A stretch of DNA of 64,000 nucleotides from Strigamia acuminata (GCA_949358305.1 OX442315.1:17324427-17388426); one strand, 5' to 3'. Shown: positions 14,221-25,270, counted from the stretch's first letter. Notes: generated by a model not told the origin, from the sequence alone. Made by a program: numbers and translations.

Positions 14221-14230
14221 TCCCCCTCTT
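14221..14230 (-). other. Copia polypurine tract
   Basis: On the minus strand AAGAGGGGGA lies two bases before the 3' LTR. This is the expected site for plus-strand DNA priming. Confidence 0.8.
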
Positions 14231-14281
14231 GATATTATAATTGTACACTCATTAAAAATAAAAACATCACTTATAAATTAT

Positions 14282-17200
14282 TCAAATATCATTGTTCATT
14301 AAAATGTCCATCACTTCTTTAATTTTCACTCCGGATAAATTCTTGGTTAGGAAATCTGCTAGTTGTTCTTCTCCGGGGACATGCACTGCTTCCAATCCTT
14401 CATTCTTGATTAAATCCTTGGCCAAATTTACCCTTCGATTCAAAAATTTCGTCCGCATCTTGTGCGTGCCTTCTGTCATCATTGTTATTACATTCAAGCT
14501 ATCGCAATAAATTTTTCCTTTTCCTTGTAATTCGTTCTTGCTTATATCTTCAATTAAATTCCTGTACCACATTGATTCTTTGACACCCTCCGTGAATGCT
14601 TCCAATTCACTTTCTGTGGTTGATTGTGCCACAAAACTCTGTTTCTTTGATTTCCAGTGAATCAAATCCTTTCCGTACAGAATTAAAACTCCCGAATACG
14701 ATTTGCTGTCTGGGGTTTTGTCCCAACTTGCGTCTGTAAAAACTTCCAATTCTTTTCCTTCACTTCCGTACGTCAAACCGTATTCAGCTGTCCCTTTAAG
14801 GTAACGAATTACTCTTTTCAATCCATCCTCGTGGATTTGTCTTGGTTCCTGATTATATCTCGATAAGTTTCCCAAAGTAAAGCTTATATCTGGCCTGGTA
14901 TGTGTCGCCAAATATAATAGTCTTCCTAATAGCTCTTGATACGCTTTCGCATCCACTTTTTCACTTTCTGCGCATTCGTCGATATTCTGGTTCGGTTCGC
15001 CTGGGGATTTTGCTGGATTACACTTGTCCATGTTGTACATCTTCAGCAAGTTTTGTAGGTAAGCTTGTTGGTGCACTACAATTCTTCCTTCCAGCTGGTC
15101 TAATTGCATTCCCAGTACGACCTTCGCATCTCCAATAGTGACTAAATTTACCGCTTTTCGCAACTTTTCCAAAATTTTGTTTTCATATGTTATGTCGCTA
15201 GCAACTGTTAACATGTCGTCTACGTGTAGCCCTATTATCATATATTCCACTTCTACAAATATATAATATAAGCATTCGTCATCTTTGGATTGTTGTAATC
15301 CGGTCGACTTCAGTATTTTGTCAATTAGCTCATTCCAAGTTCGTCCACTTTGTTTCAGTCCATATATGCTTCGTATCAAAAAGCAAACTTCATCTTCTCT
15401 TCCTTTTTCCTTGAATCCATCGGGTTGTTCCATCCATATTTTTTCCTTCAATTTCGCGTTCAAATACGCTGTTTTTACATCGTGTAATCGCACACGTTTC
15501 CCACGCTTTGCTGCAAATGCAAATATAAATCTCACTGATTCAATTCTAATCACTGGCGAGTATGTTTCTTCTACATCAACTCCATAAGTTTGAGCACATC
15601 CATTAGCAACCAATCTCGCTCTGTATCTTCCCTCTGTTCCATCTTCATTTGGTTTGACTTTGTAAATCCATTTGCATTTTATCGTTTTTCTTGCTTTCTC
15701 TCTTTTTTCCAATTTCCATACACCCAATCTCTTCATTTCCATCATTTCTTCTCCCATTGCCTCGATCCATTTGTCTTTTTGATCACTGTTCATTGCCTCC
15801 TTGTATGTCTTTGGTATTTGAATTTCGTGTGTTGTCAATACAAATCCCTTTTCTTTTATTCTTTCAGATCTTCTTACTCCTTGTTTTTTCAATGCTTCTT
15901 CTTTTTTATTCTTTTCAATTTCGTGTTTTCTCTGCATTTCTTCCTTGGTTGTTCCTTTTGGTCTTCCTCTTTTTCCTTTTTCGTGATTCTCATTGTTTGT
16001 TGTATTCTGCTCATCATCATTTGGCATCATGACGTTTCCTTCGTTTTCATGTTCTGCATTTTGAATCTCTGTGTTTTCTTCCTGAATTTCTTCCTCGTTT
16101 TCAGATGACACTATTCTATCCCCGTTGCTCCCTTCTTCTAGATCGGGTTCCTTTTGTTCATTAATGACCTCTTTTTCATCTGTTGACAAATCGATGGTTT
16201 CTTCGTCTTCCTCCTCCGAGCTGTCGTCCACTCTTGGTGTGTTTGTCTCAGCAATTTCTCCTTTGTTTTTCCATTTATGCATTCCCTTTGTGGTCTCATC
16301 AAATTTGACATCTGATGTTTCATGAACTTTGTTCTTTTTAAAATCATATATGCGGTAGGCTTTCCTGTTTGTCGCATATCCAATAAAAATTCCCACACTG
16401 CATTTGTCTTCCAACTTTTTTCTGTGTCCTTTTCGTAACATGTACGCCGCGCATCCAAATTTTTTGAAATATGCCACGCTTGGCTTGTAGTCTGACCACA
16501 CTTCTTCCGGCGTCAATCCGTGTATTTTGGTTACACAATGATTTCGAATTTTCATCGCTGTAAGTGCCGCCTCGCCCCAAAAATATTTCGGCAATTCTGA
16601 GTCCTTTAGTAAACACCGGATCATTTCCATTATTGTCCTGTTTTGTCTTTCAACAATACCATTGCTCTCGGGCGTGAACGCTGTCGTCAATTGGTGATGT
16701 ATGCCTCTCTCATTTAACCAATGTTCAAAACCGTCCGACGTAAATTCTCCCCCGTTGTCAGATCTCAGAAATTTCACTTTCTTTTCTTTCTGTCTCTCCC
16801 ATTTTTCAATTTGCGTTTTTATGGCTTCTTCTGCTCCATTTTTCCTTTCTAACAGCGAAATGTTGATTTTTCTGGAAAAATCATCGACCATTATCATAAT
16901 GTATTTTTTCCCAGTTGGGGTTTTAGGTTTGAGCGGCCCCATCAAGTCCACGTGAATCAATTCAAGCACCGTTTTTGACTGTCTATCTGTGATTGTCTTG
17001 TGCGTTTTTCTTGTCAGTTTGCTGGTGATGCAGACGTCACATATTTGCCCTTCTTCTCTGTCCTTGCACTCTATCCCCCTCACGATATTTTTCGTCTTCA
17101 TCTCGCTAATTGCGCCGAAATTTACGTGTCCCATCCTTTCGTGCCATGTTTTAATTTTTTCATGGGCTATCAGTCCTCTCTCTCTTGGCATCAGTTGGGT

Positions 17201-18814
17201 TTTTATCACGTATCTGTCTCCAATCCTTTCTCCAAACATTGCGTATTTGTTGCATGTCATCTTCATTTCATTTTCGTGAGCAATTCGAACTTTTTCCTTG
17301 TCGTACACAACAATAAATCCTTTATCCGTCATTTTCGGCACTGACAACAGATTTTCTGTAATATTTGGTATATACAGAACATTTGTTAATAAAGTCTCAA
17401 TTTTTCCCTCGTCTTGACTGACTCTGATGTCTCCAATGGCTTCCGTGTTTGTTACTCCCGACGCTGTTTCTATTTCTCTGCAGTCATCTCGTGCATTCAT
17501 CAACCAGTCTCGTTCTCGTGTAATGTGGCTAGTCGCGCCAGAGTCGGATGTCCATTCAATCTGTTGTTCATTCGTTTCGGTCTCTGTTGTTTTTTCTCTC
17601 ACCATCAAGGTTCTTTCCATTTTCGTCCCATTTTCATTTTTTTCACAGTGGCACACCTTGATTTTTCGTCCGGTTGACACGAGTGATTTGCGCGGAATTA
17701 ATTCTCCATCTCTGTCTCGTTTGAATTCCGTTTTCCATATTTTCTCTTCTATTTCATCGCAAATGTGCTCCGTTTTTATTTCTCTCGCGGTCATTAGGTT
17801 TTCTTTTGGTCCTTTTCCTTTCCCGCGATGTCCACTCGTTCCACGTCCTCTCCCACGACCTCTGCTGGCATTGTTTTCTGTTTTCTTTTCGTCTCTGCAA
17901 TCTGCGCTGATATGACCCATTCGCCCACAATTGTAGCATTTTGGTCTGCTTCTACAGTCCTTTTTATAATGCCCTTTGCCTGAGCAATTATAACACACGA
18001 TGTTTTTGAATTCTCTTGCTTTGTGAACATTTTCTGTGGGTTTTCTTTCATTGTTTTGTTTCTCTCCCTCACACAGTTTCAGTCCACTTCTCAAATCGGC
18101 CATTTTTATGTCTGTTTGAAAATTCAGCGCTTCTCTGGCATTCTGGAACTCTCTCCTCAGTCCGTTTTTTATATGAAAAATCAATTCGGTTTCTTCCATC
18201 TTTCCTCCAGCCTGCAAAAAACACTGCCTGAGTCCCTGTGCTCTGTTGCAATACTCGTCAATGTTCTCATTTTTCTCCATTTTGATGTGGGTCACCTCGT
18301 GATGCGCTTCCAGTTTTGTTCTCTCTGCGGTGCTTTGCATGTCTGTTTTTATTTGTTCCCACAAAGTTTTTGCATTCCGTTCATGCATGTAAATCATTTG
18401 TTTTGACTCACACATGTTATCAATCATTATCATTTTTGCTTTGGCATTCATATCATCATATGCATTCCACTTCTTGTCAGCATCATCTCCTTTCACCTGA
18501 CTTTGAGGTGGTTCATCCTCTAATATCACACTTTTCCATAATTTTTTGCCTCTTAATCTGTCCTCCAATCTGCACGCCCACAAAGCATAGTTGCTGTCGG
18601 TGAGAGCGGGAATTCCTCCTCTATTGTCGTTTGGTGGCGCCATCTTGTGTTCGGAATCGCTACTATCACTGCTTTCACTTAACGTACTGTTTTGTGTGTT
18701 TCTGCTTTCACTGCTGTCCGTGTTTTCTTCTTCACTACTTTCGGTGCTTTCTTCTTCACTGCTTGGTAGTTTGATATTCTCCTCTCCTATTCCTTGTTGT
18801 TTCCAAAAATTCAT
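14282..18814 (-). CDS. Copia Gag-Pol polyprotein (1510 aa)
   Basis: One continuous ORF. The N-terminus is Ser/Glu-rich (to about 56). A gag domain spans about 68-250. Two CCHC knuckles lie at about 274-287 and 293-306, and an Arg/Gly-rich linker at about 318-336. The protease has DSGAT at 424-428. A gag-pre-integrase zinc region (HERMGH ... CDVC) and an integrase core (HVDLMGP, SDNGGEF, ESNGIVERQNR giving D, D and E) follow. An RT of the Copia type has the HVDDM catalytic motif. RNase H closes the protein, with FTDASWD and TTESELEA. Integrase before RT identifies Ty1/Copia. The ATG at 18814 follows a leader of about 110 bases after the 5' LTR. No frameshift or stop is present. Confidence 0.97.
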   Translation of the reverse strand: MNFWKQQGIGEENIKLPSSEEESTESSEEENTDSSESRNTQNSTLSESSDSSDSEHKMAPPNDNRGGIPALTDSNYALWACRLEDRLRGKKLWKSVILEDEPPQSQVKGDDADKKWNAYDDMNAKAKMIMIDNMCESKQMIYMHERNAKTLWEQIKTDMQSTAERTKLEAHHEVTHIKMEKNENIDEYCNRAQGLRQCFLQAGGKMEETELIFHIKNGLRREFQNAREALNFQTDIKMADLRSGLKLCEGEKQNNERKPTENVHKAREFKNIVCYNCSGKGHYKKDCRSRPKCYNCGRMGHISADCRDEKKTENNASRGRGRGRGTSGHRGKGKGPKENLMTAREIKTEHICDEIEEKIWKTEFKRDRDGELIPRKSLVSTGRKIKVCHCEKNENGTKMERTLMVREKTTETETNEQQIEWTSDSGATSHITRERDWLMNARDDCREIETASGVTNTEAIGDIRVSQDEGKIETLLTNVLYIPNITENLLSVPKMTDKGFIVVYDKEKVRIAHENEMKMTCNKYAMFGERIGDRYVIKTQLMPRERGLIAHEKIKTWHERMGHVNFGAISEMKTKNIVRGIECKDREEGQICDVCITSKLTRKTHKTITDRQSKTVLELIHVDLMGPLKPKTPTGKKYIMIMVDDFSRKINISLLERKNGAEEAIKTQIEKWERQKEKKVKFLRSDNGGEFTSDGFEHWLNERGIHHQLTTAFTPESNGIVERQNRTIMEMIRCLLKDSELPKYFWGEAALTAMKIRNHCVTKIHGLTPEEVWSDYKPSVAYFKKFGCAAYMLRKGHRKKLEDKCSVGIFIGYATNRKAYRIYDFKKNKVHETSDVKFDETTKGMHKWKNKGEIAETNTPRVDDSSEEEDEETIDLSTDEKEVINEQKEPDLEEGSNGDRIVSSENEEEIQEENTEIQNAEHENEGNVMMPNDDEQNTTNNENHEKGKRGRPKGTTKEEMQRKHEIEKNKKEEALKKQGVRRSERIKEKGFVLTTHEIQIPKTYKEAMNSDQKDKWIEAMGEEMMEMKRLGVWKLEKREKARKTIKCKWIYKVKPNEDGTEGRYRARLVANGCAQTYGVDVEETYSPVIRIESVRFIFAFAAKRGKRVRLHDVKTAYLNAKLKEKIWMEQPDGFKEKGREDEVCFLIRSIYGLKQSGRTWNELIDKILKSTGLQQSKDDECLYYIFVEVEYMIIGLHVDDMLTVASDITYENKILEKLRKAVNLVTIGDAKVVLGMQLDQLEGRIVVHQQAYLQNLLKMYNMDKCNPAKSPGEPNQNIDECAESEKVDAKAYQELLGRLLYLATHTRPDISFTLGNLSRYNQEPRQIHEDGLKRVIRYLKGTAEYGLTYGSEGKELEVFTDASWDKTPDSKSYSGVLILYGKDLIHWKSKKQSFVAQSTTESELEAFTEGVKESMWYRNLIEDISKNELQGKGKIYCDSLNVITMMTEGTHKMRTKFLNRRVNLAKDLIKNEGLEAVHVPGEEQLADFLTKNLSGVKIKEVMDILMNNDI

Positions 18815-18910
18815 TCACACGCTGCTCGTTGCACTGATTGGTTTCGGTTTTCGTATCGCTGCTCAAAATGTTTTTCTATTCACTTCTCAGTGTTAAGAAC
18901 ACTAACCGGC

Positions 18911-18921
18911 CTCTGCTACCA
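18911..18921 (-). other. Copia primer binding site, initiator tRNA-Met
   Basis: On the minus strand TGGTAGCAGAG directly follows the 5' LTR. It is complementary to the 3' end (CTCTGCTACCA) of insect initiator methionine tRNA. Confidence 0.85.
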
Positions 18922-19123
18922 TGTTAGATTCGGTGGAATAAAGTTCACAACTCACATACAAGATGAATAAACAAGTATAATGTTCCAAACTAATATCAAA
19001 TTACACAGGTTGAGTACACACGCATTACAGCTTCATCGTATCAGTATAACAATTCCCATCATTCCTAGCAACAACAAAAGATAATCTCAAACAAGGTATA
19101 ATTAAATAACAAACTCTCTAACA
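18922..19123 (-). repeat. Copia 5' LTR
   Basis: 202 bp, same sequence as the LTR at 14017-14218. It adjoins the primer binding site on the left and the right target duplication AATTT at 19124-19128. Confidence 0.95.
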
Positions 19124-19304
19124 AATTTAACTTAATAAAGAATTTGTGTGATTTTTATCATAAAAATTGTGTCTTTATTTTCCTACTTCATAAACTTAAC
19201 CCTAGACAAGTTTTGGCCGCCGATTGTAAGTCTTGTAAAGCATTCACCTGCGGTTTCAGGCTTATTTATTAGTAATAAGTCTGATATTAACCCGGATCGC
19301 AGCA

Positions 19305-21240
19305 ATAGAAAGGTTCTATATATTTAATTCTCTACTGCTTAATTGAAAGTAGTGACGTTTGAGATAAGTTATTTTGTCAGGTTTCATTTTTTGTATGCAG
19401 AGACATGAGTTAGTGAAAATGATGAAAAACGTTTTTTAGTCTCCTATTTTTAATTTAATTTGTTGTTTTCTTTTTTCAAACGTGGGCAAGCGAATTTTTG
19501 CCGGATAAATTTTTCTTTTTTTTTCTCGAGAAAGAAAAATAGGAAGAAAAAAAAAGGGCTGGTCCTTTTTTTTGCATTAATAAGTTTTTTAATTTATAAT
19601 GAATAATAATAATAAATGCATCCATTCAAAAGCTGGATACATGCCATGCTGCCTGGATGGCCTACCAATCTGGGAAAAAATGTATTTTCTGAAAAAAAAA
19701 ATATTATATAAAAAAAAAAATTGATTTATCATAAAATTAATTAATAATTTTGTATACGGTTTTGTTTTATTTATTAATTTTGTGCTACATTTTTTTTTAT
19801 GTCTGAGGCCAGTACATGTTTTACAAAATCAACTTAGGTGGTTAAAAAATCAAAATTTTTAAAGGGGTTTTTTTGGTTTATTGATTTGTTTTTGTGGGGG
19901 GGTCGGGACGGGTGGGTGGGGGGTTGGATTTTGTGTAGCATTTGAAATGACATTCCATTATTAGGAGAGAGAAAATTTTTTTTTCCATGACATCTTTATA
20001 GTAGAAAAAAAGGGGCCTCGAATGAGGACATGGCCATTTGTTAGTCAGGGATGCTACGATGTAGTGGGTGGGGAATTACTATCGAGATAAAATGGCAGAT
20101 TGTGTGTGGAAAATTTGGAAATTTTTGATAAGGTTTTAGGTAGATTTAAGAAAATTTAAATTTGAAAGATTGGGTGGTTGATGATCTTTTTGTGAATGAC
20201 AATTTTTATACGAAGTATTTGTACATTTTTAACCTTAAAGGTAGCATCCCTGCGATAGAATACTCTATCCATGTTAATTTGTAATGAATTAAGATGGATG
20301 ATGAGTCGGTAATTTATGTATTTAAAAATAAATAAGTATTTAAAAAAAAGAAAAAAAGAGAGAGGAAAAAAGAATCATTCATGTATCATCACATTGTGAT
20401 AAATTGATTTCTACCCAGCAGAAATATTGCCTTATGCCTTTAATAAAGGCTGTTTATATAGCTTATATTTGAACTTTCACTATTGTGAGGTGAGAACTTT
20501 CCATTTTTCCACACCCATGTTGGGTGGTTAGTCAAAAAGTCACAAAAAAGGACATAGTTAGAAATGCTTTTTATGTACTGGTTCAACAGATATGATGAAC
20601 AAGGTTAAACAAATTTTTGAAATTTCAATAGAAATAAATAAATAAATTGTGAGGAATTAACGAGCAACTAACAGTGAAACCCAGATTATTTTGGTGGGCC
20701 AATCTGTAGTGTGGTTTAGTGGGGAAATAATTTCTACTTAATAAAAGTATCAAAAGTTAAGAATATTAAAAAAAAAAAATCATATTAATAATAATAATGA
20801 GATATTTTTTAGTAAATGATAGACTGTATGTCTCTGCATTTGACATAAGACTAAATAAATAAATAAAAGAAACTGGGCTTTTGATGGAAAAAATTATTTA
20901 TTTGTATTTATTGCTTATTTTTTTGCAAATAAAACCTGGCATTTTTGTATTTTTAAAACAAAATAGAACCATTAACAATTGGAGTAAAAAATAAAATAAA
21001 AATATGTATTATTTGTTTTGGATTATTAATTCTGATTATTATTATCAGCTCAAATGTGAAAAAAATGCAAAAAAAGAAAAGATGGAATTTTATTTTTCAA
21101 TTCTAGGGATGGCAAAAACAATCTTGTCTTAAGATGTTTAGTCTAAATTTTTTTTGTATGGTATGAAAAGTGTAGCAAAATTTGAAATAGTTTGTTATTC
21201 GATACTAATGTAATGCTTTGCCTATGTCAATAAAGGCTTG
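19305..21240 (+). other. Presumed belle 3' UTR, second part, with poly(A) signal
   Basis: T/A-rich sequence without ORFs of interest, resuming the composition seen before the nested insertion. AATAAA at 21229-21234 is followed within 40 bases by a T/G-containing stretch and could end the belle transcript. No other gene signal is seen. The link to belle is inference from position. Confidence 0.35.
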
Positions 21241-21840
21241 TCCGCACAATTTCTATTCGTGCACATTATTTTATTAATTAAACATTACATATTTTATTGT
21301 ATTAAATTTAGTTGTTTTGAGGTTTATTGAGCCTTTAATCTGTAGTTTCTTTTTTTTTGGTTTAATATGTTAAAATAAAAATATCAAAAATAGTCATTTT
21401 ATTCGCGTGATTGCTAAGGAAGTTTTCGGTTCTCCAGGATTCATAAAGCATGTTGAAATAGTTTGAAATAAAGACTAATTTTCGGCATGGTTGTAAAAAA
21501 ATCATCAAAAATTAAATTCAAATCAACAACTGAAAAAGCGAAAAATCTACACAAAATTGGAAATGTTAGCCAGCGCCATCTCCTGATGGCCACGCACGTG
21601 CGCAGTAGTGTATGTCAAGTAGGAATCCGATTGCATTATGGGAAGAAGAACGACGTTCATTTGGTTCTGACGCGAATGAGATTGCCTACAACAGCAGCAG
21701 CCATTGGTCGGTGAATTTACAATTAATGTTCAGCCGTCCAATGATTTTAACGTGGGAAATTCAATTTGCTTGAGTGTAAATTTTCCAAAATTGACTATTT
21801 ACAGAACGAATTGGGACATTTTTATTTTATTTTTTAACAG

Positions 21841-21953
21841 AAAGCGGACTTCAATGGAACCAAATCTCGGCGCTCTTAGCACCAATTTAATCTTCAATCA
21901 TCCACCACATTCAGATGCGAAATGAATTTTCCTCAAGTTTAAAATAAACATTG
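21841..21953 (+). repeat. Exon-like repeat module, copy 1
   Basis: A 113-bp segment preceded by a T-rich tract ending in AACAG and followed by GTAAGT. Related segments with the same flanks lie at 22418-22521, 25764-25876 and 26301-26378. Reading frames are not conserved between copies, so it looks like a duplicated noncoding exon or a repeat that carries splice-like ends. Confidence 0.5.
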
Positions 21954-22689
21954 GTAAGTACATTTTCCAAATTTAATAATACTTTAGGGAATGATTGAAC
22001 GAATCAGCGATATTTTTAATTTTTGAGAAAAATAATGTTCAAAAATGGCTGAATTCAAAGAAACTTCAGTTGGGATTCTTAATATTAACATCACCTAAGC
22101 TTTGTCGTCACATAGTCATGCGCATGCGCATTAATGGCTGGGTTTTTATCTGCGCATGTGCGTGACTCAGGCACATGCGCAGCTAAAAATCAGATTGCAT
22201 TGTGGGAAGACAGTACGACAAGATCTGACGCGTGGTTACGACAACAGCAGCCATTGGATGGTATGTTCAGAATTAATCTTCAGCCATCCAATCGTTTCAA
22301 GGTGGGAATTTGAATTAGTTTATCCTAAACTATATTTCAGATTGTAAATGTTCCAGAATTGTTGAAAAACAGCGGAATAATAAACGAATTTTGGCATTTT
22401 TCGTTTTTTTTTAACAGAAGGCCAATCACGCATCTCGCCGCCATTATGAGAGATTTGATTCCGAGCTATCCACCACTTTATGATGAAAAATGAAGTTCCT
22501 AGATGTTTAAAATACACATTGGTAAATGGTAAGTACATTTTCCAAATTTAATAATACTTTAGGGAATGATTGAACGAATCAGCGATATTTTTAATTTTTG
22601 AGAAAAATAATGTTCAAAAATGGCTGAATTCAAAGAAACTTCAGTTGGGATTCTTAATATTAACATCACCTCAGCTTTGTCGCCACATA
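21954..22689 (+). repeat. Local direct duplication with 577-bp spacing
   Basis: The segment beginning GTAAGTACATTTTCC at 21955 recurs at about 22530 with near identity. It continues through the NRF1-like palindrome at 22119-22130, which in the second copy lies at 23028-23039 beyond an inserted MITE. The unit also contains a CCAAT-type word and the exon-like module at 22418-22521. Confidence 0.7.
22119..22130. promoter_or_regulatory. NRF1/EWG-like palindrome
   Basis: TGCGCATGCGCA matches the consensus YGCGCAYGCGCR bound by NRF1 (erect wing in flies). A second copy is at 23028-23039. Each is followed by further GCGCATGTGCG-type words and, in copy 1, a CAGCAGCCATTGG sequence with an inverted CCAAT box. 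Promoter activity is inferred only. Confidence 0.4.
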
Positions 22690-23021
22690 TAGTCCGTGCA
22701 CGGTATCTTGATGCTAAATTCGTACTGCGCATTCCATTCTGCGCAGACGATTTTCTAATTCCAGTTGCTATATGGCAGTATTAAGCCTAATAATAGGCCT
22801 AATAATGCTAAAATAAAGTAAATAAACAACAATAAACTCATAATTAAAAGTAATTTACAACTTAGTACCAAAATATTTTTGTTTATTTAGCTTATTTTCG
22901 CATTATTATTAGGCCTAATATTAGGCTTAATACTCCCATACAACAATCGGAATTAGAAAATCGTCTGCGCAAAATGGGATGCGCAGTACGAATTTAGCAT
23001 CAAGATACCGTGCGCGGACTG
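22690..23021. mobile_element. Foldback MITE, TA target site (mariner-like)
   Basis: A 332-bp element whose left arm reads (T)AGTCCGTGCACGGTATC and whose right arm is its near-perfect inverted copy, with stems of more than 130 bp. TA flanks both sides (22688-22689 and 23022-23023). The paralogous sequence at about 22110-22120 shows the uninterrupted site, which proves the ends and the TA duplication. There is no coding capacity. Confidence 0.9.
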
Positions 23022-23097
23022 TAGTCATGCGCATGCGCATTAATGGCTGGGTTTTTACCTGCGCATGTGCTTGACTCAGGCACATGCGCAGGTACTA

Positions 23098-23640
23098 GTT
23101 TAATGTGGTGTCCTCCCGTTTACAATAAATTTTTTCGATTTTTTTTCTTTCTATTTTAATCATTTTGTCATGTTTTTGAGCATTCTTACACTGTTTGAAC
23201 CCGATATAGCACGATTTTACACTGTTTGAACTTGGTATAGCACGATTTTTATTCTATCCGAATTTTACATGAGTTCACACGTTTTTATAATAATTTATTA
23301 AAAAATTCTTGAAAAGTATTGAAATACCTTTAACAATAGTTTCACATTATTTTAAAGTAAACTTTTTCAAAGTTAAACCAAAAAAAATATTAAGAGTAAA
23401 AACATCATATGCGGTATTTGTTAATTTGTGATGCAGTGAAGCATCTAGGGTTAACTGACAGCTGTCGTCTGACAACGTAAACAGTTTAAAAACGTGTGTT
23501 ATTGAGGTTAAACAGTTGTACAAGCACGAAAAAAATTAAAAAAATTGATCTTTTGAAAACTTTTATTCACCTACAAATAAAACTTCCAGCCCGATTAGAA
23601 TTACAAGAACAATTTGGAATTTTACATGAATAATGGGGGA
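23098..23640 (+). repeat. Diverged direct repeat, copy 1 (copy 2 at about 24687-25270)
   Basis: About 540 bp recurs 1.6 kb downstream, with shared blocks such as the GAGCATTCTTACACTG word, the GCAGTGAAGCATCTAG word and a common end near CCGATTAGAATT. Small indels and substitutions show it is an older duplication. There is no coding content. Confidence 0.65.
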
Positions 23641-24028
23641 GAAGAGTAAAAATAAGAAAAATATTAATAAAAATATATATTTTTCTTTGAAAATTTATTA
23701 TTTTAAATATTTTTGTGTAAATTATGTATTTAATTTGCTTTCCTCTTTATTTCAGATTAAATATCCAATTACAGCCGCAATAATGACACCACAATTGGCC
23801 TTCGTCGACATCATATTCGAGTTCGACGAGGAAATGCACAAACACACACTTGTGTAAGTAAATCTTAAAAAAATCATTATTTGCAACTTATTAATCACTT
23901 TATAAATCGAGGTAAATTCCATCTCAAATTCAATACGAATTAAGATATGCTGGTTGAATATTAAAATTTTAAAAGGGATTTATTTTTTCTACAAGCTTAT
24001 TGTAAAGATTTGAGGCGCTCCTTCTTTA

Positions 24029-24427
24029 CAGTGGGGGGCAAAACTAAGTTAACAAACGCATCATGTTGATTCTAACGGCTGTATCTCGGGAAAAAAGAGA
24101 GGGAAATTAATGAAACTTTTACTGGATACTTGTACAACATCCTACTTTATTCAACTAAAATTTTATCAAAATCTATCCGTTATTTTCTGAGAAAAAAAAT
24201 TTTTTGTGAAGTGACATAAAAAATTACAGTAATTTTTGATGTCACTTCACAAAAAAAGTTTTTTCTCAGAAACTAACGGATAGATTTTGATAAAATTTTA
24301 GTTAAATAAAGTAGGATGTTGTACAAGTATCCAGTTAAAAGTTCATTAATTTTCCTTTCTTTTTTTCCGAGATACAGTCGTGAAAATCAACATGTGGTGT
24401 TTCTTAACGTAGTTTTGCCCCCCACTG
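24029..24427. mobile_element. Foldback MITE, TA target site (399 bp)
   Basis: Ends are CAGTGGGGGGCAAAACTA and its inverted copy, flanked by TA at 24027-24028 and 24428-24429. Nearly the whole element is one imperfect palindrome. CAGT ends and a TA duplication are typical of Tc1/mariner-derived MITEs. It has no coding capacity. Confidence 0.9.
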
Positions 24428-24686
24428 TATGTAGTGATCCTGCACGGCGATACTTGCTTGGAAGGAATGTAGAAAGGTTTAAAAACGTGTGTTATTGAGG
24501 TTTTCAGGAAATAATTTAATGAATTTCGGTATTTTTAATTTTTACGAAACTTGCTGAATTCGAACGAGTCTGTTTATGAACACACATACTTGGGTGAATA
24601 AATTTTGCCTCAAATTAAATGTGAATTAAGATATTACTTATGAATAATAAATTTTCAAAAGAAATTTATTTTTTTCAATTGGTTTA

Positions 24687-25270
24687 ACGTGGTGTCCTTC
24701 CGTTTTCATAAATTTTTTCGATTTTCGTTTTTTGATTTTTTTTTCGATTTTAATCATTTTGTCATGTTTTTGAGCATTCTTACACTGTTTGAACCCGGTA
24801 AGCACGATTTTACACTGTTAGAATTTGGTATAGCATGATTTTAGACGTTTTTGCATTATTTTATCTGAATTTTACATGAGTTCATACGTTTTTATAATAA
24901 GTTATTAAAAAAATTTGTAAAGTTTTGAAATACCTTTAACAATAGTTTCACATTATTTTAAAGTAAACTTTTTCAAAGTTAAACCAAAAAAAAATATTAA
25001 AAGTAAAAACATCATATGCGATATTTGTTAATTTCTGATGCAGTGAAGCATCTAGTGTTAAGCTGTTAACTGACAGCTGTCGTCTGACAACGTAAAACGT
25101 TTATTATCGGGGTTAAACAGTGTTAAATCGTGTAATAATAGGGCTTAGTCTGTGTAGGTTTAATCGACGTAAAAACACGAAAAAATGATTAAAATCGAAA
25201 AAATTAAAATATCAATTTTTTAAAAAGTTTTATTCAACCGAAACTCCCAGGCCGATTAGAATTGAAAGAA
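24687..25270 (+). repeat. Diverged direct repeat, copy 2
   Basis: Partner of 23098-23640. This copy runs directly into the 21-bp satellite, so the satellite seems to have expanded at the end of the repeat. Confidence 0.6.

Larger units (their letters stand above)
14017..19123 (-). mobile_element. Full-length Ty1/Copia LTR retrotransposon
   Basis: A complete 5107-bp element on the minus strand. It has two 202-bp LTRs, a single intact gag-pol ORF, a primer binding site directly against the 5' LTR and a polypurine tract by the 3' LTR. A 5-bp target duplication AATTT flanks it (14012-14016 and 19124-19128). By eye the two LTRs are identical, so insertion is very recent and the element is probably autonomous. 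Confidence 0.97.
13229..19304. mobile_element. Probable solo LTR of another retroelement, split by the Copia insertion
   Basis: Removing the Copia element (14017-19123) and one target copy leaves about 964 bp that starts TGTGGTGATC, ends GATCGCAGCA, and is flanked by ATAG at 13225-13228 and 19305-19308. TG...CA ends plus a 4-bp direct repeat fit an LTR, and no gag or pol is attached. A GC-rich stretch at 13640-13860 differs sharply from the AT-rich host sequence. AATAAA near 19132 could be its own poly(A) signal. Family is not recognised; BEL/Pao or Gypsy are possible. Confidence 0.55.

Noticed and set aside
15285-18896. Numerous plus-strand ORFs of 60-170 codons opposite the Copia ORF
   Set aside because: They are antisense shadows of an intact gag-pol gene, with hydrophobic low-complexity content.
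24029-24427. tRNA or structured ncRNA gene suggested by the strong hairpin
   Set aside because: The terminal inverted repeats and TA duplication identify it as a MITE.
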